From positions 1 to 64,000 of the forward strand of contig JAAEAF010003084.1 of NCBI GenBank assembly GCA_011037195.1: a DNA stretch of 64,000 bases, in the 5' to 3' direction. Origin of the DNA: Triatoma infestans. Its lineage: Eukaryota; Arthropoda; Insecta; Hemiptera; Reduviidae. Positions 58,371 through 64,000 of the stretch are shown one piece after another. The notes under the pieces were generated by a model, which had not been told where the DNA came from, made no database searches, and saw only the letters and a program-made list of their open reading frames with translations. Position numbers and translations under genes: made by a program. Position 1 is the stretch's first letter; each line of letters starts with the position of its first letter.

Positions 58371-59138
58371 TTGTACGGCAATGGCCAGAGGAGTTTTTAA
58401 AGAAAAAGAATTCTTCGTTATTCTACGTTTCGGGGATCACTGATGCCCTTCTTCAGCAGCTCTATAAAAATTTATTGGAGAAAATACATTATTGTTGAAA
58501 AATTGAAATTAAAGAAATATTAACAGAAGAAATTATAACACAGAAGTGATAATAAATTAAATAAAATGATATTAACAATAAGATAGACAGATAAAGATAC
58601 TTCTAGGTTAGGAGAGCAGTGAACGTTGAGACTGAAATGAAGAGAGAGTATTTTTTTTTTTTAATTTAAAAAAACGGTTAAAAGGTGGGGAGGGATAAGA
58701 AAAATGTTTGTAATGAGGCGCGGCAATTTCAAATTTGGAAGAACAAATTACTGGCGAGTATCTTCTTTTTTAGGGTTAGAAAAATATTGTTATAAGTTGA
58801 AGTTTTGATTTCTTTGTCTTTTTTAAAATTGTTAGAATTCGGATGAAGGTGAATTTATAAGTGATTCGGATAGAAGACGTTTTGTATGGTTGGGGTAAGT
58901 TGTCGACTTCTGTGTTATAATTTCTTCTGTTAATATTTCTTTAATTTCAATTTTTCTTTCTTCTTTTTTTTGTCCATAAATCTATGCACTTTTCATAACT
59001 ACTATACTGTACAAGAATGCATTTTCTCCAATAAATTTTTACAGAGCTCTTGAAGAAGGGCAACAACAGGGTACTTGAAATGTAAAGCAACAACGAATTC
59101 TTTTTCTTTAAAAACTTCTCTGGCCATTGCCGTACAAA
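58371..59138. repeat. Foldback element with hammerhead-like motif
   Basis: Outer arms GTACGGCAATGGCCAGAG... (from 58373) and ...CTCTGGCCATTGCCGTAC (to 59135) are inverted. The inversion continues through 'aaagaaaaagaattc', 'agaagggc..gagctct', 'ttattggagaaaat' and 'attaacagaagaaattataaca'. The arms total about 180 bp on the left and about 230 bp on the right, which has extra sequence around 58960-59010. The 350-bp centre has no coding frame. Confidence 0.75.
58424..58456 (-). ncRNA. Hammerhead-like core in foldback arm
   Basis: Minus strand: CTGAAGA, A, GGG, an 11-nt loop region, CCCC, GAA, ACGT, A. The self-complementary ACGT is in the place of stem III. No convincing stem I. The equivalent site in the right arm is decayed (TTGAAGA...TTGAAATGTA). 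Confidence 0.3.
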
Positions 59139-61132
59139 CATCTCATTGTAATCTTAAGGCCTGACGATTTGAATACCATTTAGATAAAAAAAAAATGAAA
59201 TTACAAATATTTTTTTTTTTGGATAAATTTAATGTGCAAGTTATTGTACATAAATATTATTATGAAATATTATTACAATAAGAAAGATTAAATTTTATTT
59301 TCTCACTACAAAATGAATGAGATTTCCATTCTCTTAAAAATTAAGTGGTTTAAATTCAGCAAGATTTCAAGCTAATGTAAACAACTGTTGAAACTTTGAA
59401 CATTAATTTTTTTTTTGGAAAGTATTAAAATATAATCATTCAATTAAAACTTAATTAACTTTTAATTTGAGACAGATGGTCAGTTTCGTTGTCAAACTAT
59501 CTACGAAATTATAATTTAAATTTTTTTTTTTTAGCATTGTTTTTCTTCATTAAATATTATGATATTTCAAAGTATAATTTAATCATTTCTCAAAGAATAT
59601 AACTCGTTTCCTATTCAAATGTAACCAGTTTAATGTCAATTGTATATTTTTCAATTTTAATTATCATCCTTTGAAAATAATTTAGAATTTAATAGTTATT
59701 AAAAATGGAAATCTCTCAGTAATGTGTTTGTTTGGGAATAGAGCCCTATCTGAATAAGCTGGGCATAGCTGGAAATCTATGATATTAAAAATATTATTAC
59801 ACATAATTTTATAATGAAAGAAATTGAAAATAACGTAGAATTCTTCTTGAAATTGAGAAGGTTTTTTATCATTTTTAAATTATTACTTTCTTCAAACTGT
59901 TATAATATAAAATATATTGTAGATAATTAAATTGTCTGATTCAAATTTTCACGAAAATATATGTTTTAAGATATTCTAAAAAGTAACTATATTTTTATCG
60001 TAGTGAAAATTCCAAAATTGAAGAAAAAAAAAAATCCGCCTAATAAACTTTTGATAGTCGTATAAGTGATTCACATTGTATTTTTATTTTAACTTATCGT
60101 AATTTTTTTTTTTTTTTGTATATTGAAAATGTATTAAAAGAAATTATTATGAGCATTTCAATTTTCTTCACTTGAGAGAATTAATATCTGTATTGTAATC
60201 TTATAATACAATTATAGATACAATACAGACGCAATGGCGTCTGGGTTGTATTTAATTTGAACAATTGTATTTGTTTTAGTTATGGTTACATTTGTTTTGG
60301 AAAAGTTTGAAAGTGATTTGGAAATTGCAGTTAAAAATTTCTTTAATTTGTCACTTATATCGGTTATGTTTTTTTAAGAATGGATACCTACATTTGAATA
60401 ATTTTTTTTTTTTTAAATTTTAGAAACATGAAGATACTTTTGTCTCATATTCTGGTCTCAGCTAATCAATGTAACTAGACCTTCACAAAAAATTATGAAA
60501 ACAAATTATTGACTACCCTGAGATTACCCTGAGTTGCCATAAGAATAAAAATAAGAATATTAAATAGAATACTATCAATATATGCGAAGGAAGTTTTACT
60601 AAATATCTTCATTCTTTTCCTTTTTTTATTTTTATTTTTTACTTGTCACCCAAAAAGGCCCATATTTTATTATATCTAGGATGAAAATAATTTTTAATAA
60701 AAACAATAAAATTAAGAATGGAAGATCTTCTTTTGCCCTTCACCATCCGATAACTTTAAGGCATTAAATGTAAATCCACTTTTAGAGCTTTATTTTTTCA
60801 AACAGGAACTTGTTCTTTAAAAATTTAATACTGATACTTTTTTTTTTTTTTGTTTTTCTTAAAAAAAGAAGCCCAATTTTGGAAAGTTTATTGAATTTCA
60901 AACTGTATCGCTAAAGCCACAGGCCCATTTATCCTGTATTAAATGAATATAGATAATCATAAAAAAACAAACAAAATACCTAAAAAAATGTTGACAATTT
61001 CAATGTTTATTATTATAATTTTTTTTTTTTTTTTAATCTTTAATATTAAGCCGTAATGATGATTTGTAAAAATTATTTCTTTTGATAATTTATAAAGAAA
61101 TTTTTAGTTATATTTTCATATAACAATAGATA
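59139..61132. other. AT-rich region downstream of the PPxY protein gene
   Basis: Probably includes the 3' UTR of the minus-strand gene ending at 61133; an AATAAA on that strand lies at 61006-61011. No gene or repeat is otherwise recognised. Confidence 0.4.
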
Positions 61133-63262
61133 TTATTTAGCAAATATGCTATAATAGGATGGCGGTGGGGTTGAAGCGTTCACTGCAATATGATAAGGTG
61201 GGGGAGGCGCTGTAATATCTGTGGTAGATATTTGTGGACTTATTGGCGGTGCAGCTGATACGCTAGCCGATTCTAAACGTCCAATTGGTGATAAAACCAC
61301 GGGATGATCGGTACGTTTTGTAAGTGCACTCCATGTCCATGAACTAGCTACATATAGCACAGGAGTAACCATATATAGTACAGCCAATCCTACATTACAA
61401 ACTCCAAGAAAAACAAGTATTTCTTCCACACCATCACCTTGCACCTGCATCAAAAAAGAATAATTTAATATACCTTACTGATCTAATTTGTGTCGCAACT
61501 AAAAATAAGTTTTTTTTTTACAAGTCTACAATAAAGATAATTGCAAGTTTTACAAGGATTTATACTAGATTATATTTTTTTTAAATATTAATAGTATCAA
61601 TTTTAATCAAGCTGGTTTAAATGCACAGTTAGTTTACCAAATTTAAAGAGAAACCTGCAGGTCGTTATTAATGGATCGCACAAAGCTGGAAAAACAAATT
61701 TCGCACCTCTAATCATATTATATAATAGAATTGTAAAATATGCAGAAATAATACTTTAGAAAGGAATATTAAGCTACCCCATCATCAGAAACACTCCAAA
61801 AATCTAAACTTTCCTAAAATATGTTTTGAAATAAATGAGATAGACTTACATGTATACAATAAGCATACAATGTTTGAAGGCAAATTTGGAGCCTTGCGAA
61901 AAAAATACTTAGCGTTGAGGATTTTTGATAGATAATTTCCACTAATATTTCTCTAGTGATATTCAAATGGTATATCAAGTTGAGTCCCTAAAGTTTTTCG
62001 TTTCTGAATTACGCTGTTCACACATATAAAATATACCATCTATATCGTCTTTTTTTCGGGACTTTTGAAACTAAAAAAACATTTTAGTAAAGTGGTACTT
62101 CCGGCACGACCTACTTTCTAATCCCATGGTGGTACCTAAACAGAATATCAAGTTTGAACTTTCTACGATTTTTTCGTTTTTGAGGTATGCTGTTCACATA
62201 CATACTCACACAGTGACCATTTGCTAAAAACCACATTTTTGGACACAGGAGGCCTCAAATCGGATATTCCCGGTGAAAATTCTATATCAAAAATTTGTCA
62301 CGATTACAATACTTCCTCTTACTAGGAGTAAGAGAATGTAAAGTGAAAAAATAAAATAAAATAAATCTAAGTTAAAATAAACTATTACCTTTCTCTTAAT
62401 GACGAATATAACTGAATTGGTGAGAACTATAATGAGGAAGTATTTGAGTATAGAATATTTGTAATTGTTGGAGGGTACGTTTAGCCTGGAAGTGTTACTG
62501 TTCAATTGTTGGGGATCTCGCCTTTGCCTAGGTGATTCAACTGGTGATTCAAGGTATACAGAACTATCAACTTCAACACGAGTTGGAGATCTCATACGAT
62601 CATTTACATACCTGCAAATGATGAAAATAAATAAATAAATAAATATCGAACTAGGCTCTGCAAACTTATAAATTATGAAAGCTATTTTTTAAGATCAACA
62701 GTTTAATGGAAATATGGTAGTGTTAATTCTGGAAAAATGGGAAATGGTAAACATGATAAAATAAAAGTAAATTCCAAATGTATCTAGTAAATTTGTCTCA
62801 CCAATCATAAATTTTTTTAAGTAAAAATAATATATCTTTGCTGATCGTAAAAAAAAGTCTTTCTAGGTACTCTGGGTGACGGAAAATATGTTTGGTGCTT
62901 TCCCAAACTGTCTTTCATGAAAGAATATTAAAATAAATGTTTATTTAAAAAAAAAAATAAATAAATAAATTAAATAAAAAAAGAAACAAACAAAACATTA
63001 AATATTTATAAAAAAAGTCGACATGAAAATAAATATTTATTTAGTATTCTGTTGATGTTTACTTGTCATAATAAAAAACAAGTTTACGTGTAGGTTGGAG
63101 AGGCGTCGTGTTCTTCTTCCTCTTCTGGTGGTAATGCTACTTCCACAACGTGATGATGTTGATACGGATCTGTAGCTGCAGTAGATGCTGTGGTGGTAAA
63201 GCCAGTGGATTGCTGCTTCAAGCCAATTCCACCGCCTCTACCCCACCGTCTACCTGTTCCAC
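61133..63262 (-). CDS. Two-pass membrane protein with C-terminal PPxY motifs, 3' exons (partial)
   Basis: Three minus-strand exons, 63262-63088, 62611-62389 and 61444-61133, join in frame (2+171+2, 1+222 and 312 nt) to give the last ~236 residues. The upstream exon lies beyond, probably off the right edge. Order: Gly/Arg-rich GGTGRRWGRGGGIG, His and acidic stretches (HHH, EEEEEH), a Ser/Pro/Arg-rich linker (SPVESPRQRRDPQQ), membrane segment YSILKYFLIIVLTNSVIFVI, short basic loop KRK, second hydrophobic segment EEILVFLGVCNVGLAVLYMV, then a Pro-rich tail with PPPPYH and PPPSYY. These two PPxY motifs are the recognition type for WW domains of Nedd4-class ubiquitin ligases. I do not recognise the family. 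Intron 2 holds a dispersed repeat. Confidence 0.75.
61985..62345 (-). repeat. Dispersed repeat family copy in an intron
   Basis: On the minus strand it starts TTACATTCTCTTACTCCTAG and matches 31067-31345 closely through 'gaatatccgatttgaggcc', 'gtgaacagcatacctcaaaaacg', 'gatattctgtttaggtacc' and 'accactttact'. This pair shows the family best. Confidence 0.75.
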
Positions 63263-63865
63263 CTAGAGAATAGAAAAATATTTTACAGAAAAATTGCAAA
63301 ATAAATAAATAAAAAAGGAAGTCTGCAGCAACTTAACTTCAAAATAATTGTTGTCACAATTAAAAAAAAAACTGAGTTATTAACAAAGAAAAACAAAACA
63401 TGACAATTGTGGTTCCATCTTTGTCTTAACTAAGAATAAACACGTCCCTTTGCAACAAATTGTAGATTTATCTGGTGGATTAAGTACTTAAGTAGACCGC
63501 AATATATCTTTTCTATTTTCTATATTTTGCAGTTATGAATTTTTCTAAGCTTTTTAAGTTTCTCTTGCTAAGATGAGAGAGTTTAATAGCCCTAGATTTT
63601 TTTTTTTTTTTTATAGTAACTTTGGCTTTCTTGAAGAAATAACCTTTCTCAGCTTCATTCTAAGTTGACAAAAATAAATTGATCTGATTATTGCAAAGAA
63701 CATTCTTGAAGAAGTGCTTTGTTCATTTGGGATTTTATCTTTACTTGTTATATATTTGGGTAGAATAAATTTTTCCTTATGCAATTTTCATGAATGAATA
63801 GATTTCTATTATAGTAAATTGTCGGAACATGTTAAGACACAACATCAAAAGACGATAATCTCCTT
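63263..63865. other. Intron of the PPxY protein gene or spacer, nothing recognised
   Basis: The exon at 63262 is preceded on the minus strand by an acceptor (TTCTCTAG), so this should be intron. No further exon was found. Confidence 0.45.
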
Positions 63866-64000
63866 TTGGCAATGTCGAAGAGTTGTAGGTAAGAACTGGG
63901 GATCACTCCCAAGATGATGTTCTGGATTTATTGCATGGTCATTAAACCTAGATTGGTATATGCGGTTTTGGTGTGGTGGCGTCGCATTGAAACACGATCC
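63866..64000 (+). mobile_element. LINE reverse transcriptase fragment running off the window
   Basis: The plus-strand frame reads QCRRVVGKNWG, then PRMMFWIYCMVIKPRLVYAV and LVWWRRIE. It corresponds to the CRRLCGTNWDLRPSLTLWIY / RPMITYGSVVWW region of the LINE at 49.5 kb. The remainder lies beyond the right edge. Confidence 0.7.

Noticed and set aside
1..64000. CRISPR arrays, operons, riboswitches and bacterial insertion sequences
   Set aside because: None seen; the spliced genes and retroelements show this is nuclear animal DNA.

Overview
The window is AT-rich animal DNA with short GT-AG introns, polyadenylation signals and a dense load of transposons. The conserved proteins encoded (Ttd14-like, mRpS23, HID1, SPOUT1), the errantivirus-type retroelement and the Tc1, LINE and SINE fragments all point to an insect. 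An abundant dispersed repeat beginning with a TACTTTCTCTTA...TAAGAGAAAGTA palindrome made me think of Hemiptera, but that is only an impression.

Layout from left to right. At 3.5-4.2 kb are the first four coding exons of a Ttd14-like P-loop protein on the minus strand, whose remaining exons I could not find to the left. At 8.2-8.9 kb is a complete three-exon mRpS23 gene on the plus strand. At 9.6-24.4 kb is a complete 16-exon HID1 gene (about 804 aa), also plus strand. Its introns hold a SINE, two foldback elements, LINE pieces, large dispersed repeats and a decayed partial duplicate of its own last two exons. A decayed Tc1 transposase follows at 26.1 kb. A complete three-exon SPOUT1/CENP-32-like RNA methyltransferase gene lies at 27.3-30.2 kb on the minus strand.

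From 30.8 to 39.3 kb is a nested stack of mobile DNA: a PIF/Harbinger-like element (TAA target duplication) holds a dispersed repeat, which holds a full-length gypsy-class endogenous retrovirus (31780-38878). The retrovirus has apparently identical 233-bp LTRs, intact gag, pol and env frames, and a canonical U UUU UUA frameshift site. From 39.3 to 51.1 kb are further TE remains (SINE, LINE, and a Tc1 element interrupted by a LINE that was itself hit by a small insertion), a CpG-rich degenerate minisatellite, and a GC-rich internally deleted LINE. Around 53.5-53.8 kb is a terminal coding exon of an unrecognised gene with a one-base frame break. The last 10 kb holds a foldback element and three 3' exons of an unrecognised minus-strand membrane protein with two PPxY motifs. 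A LINE reverse-transcriptase piece touches the right edge.

The most interesting theme is a set of short motifs with the order of a hammerhead ribozyme core: CUGANGA, then a short hairpin, then GAAA, then a short palindrome. They occur at four loci, and at three of these they lie in the arms of inverted-repeat elements. One of those elements is flanked by a 12-bp direct repeat, as expected of a mobilised, possibly Penelope-like or retrozyme-like, element.
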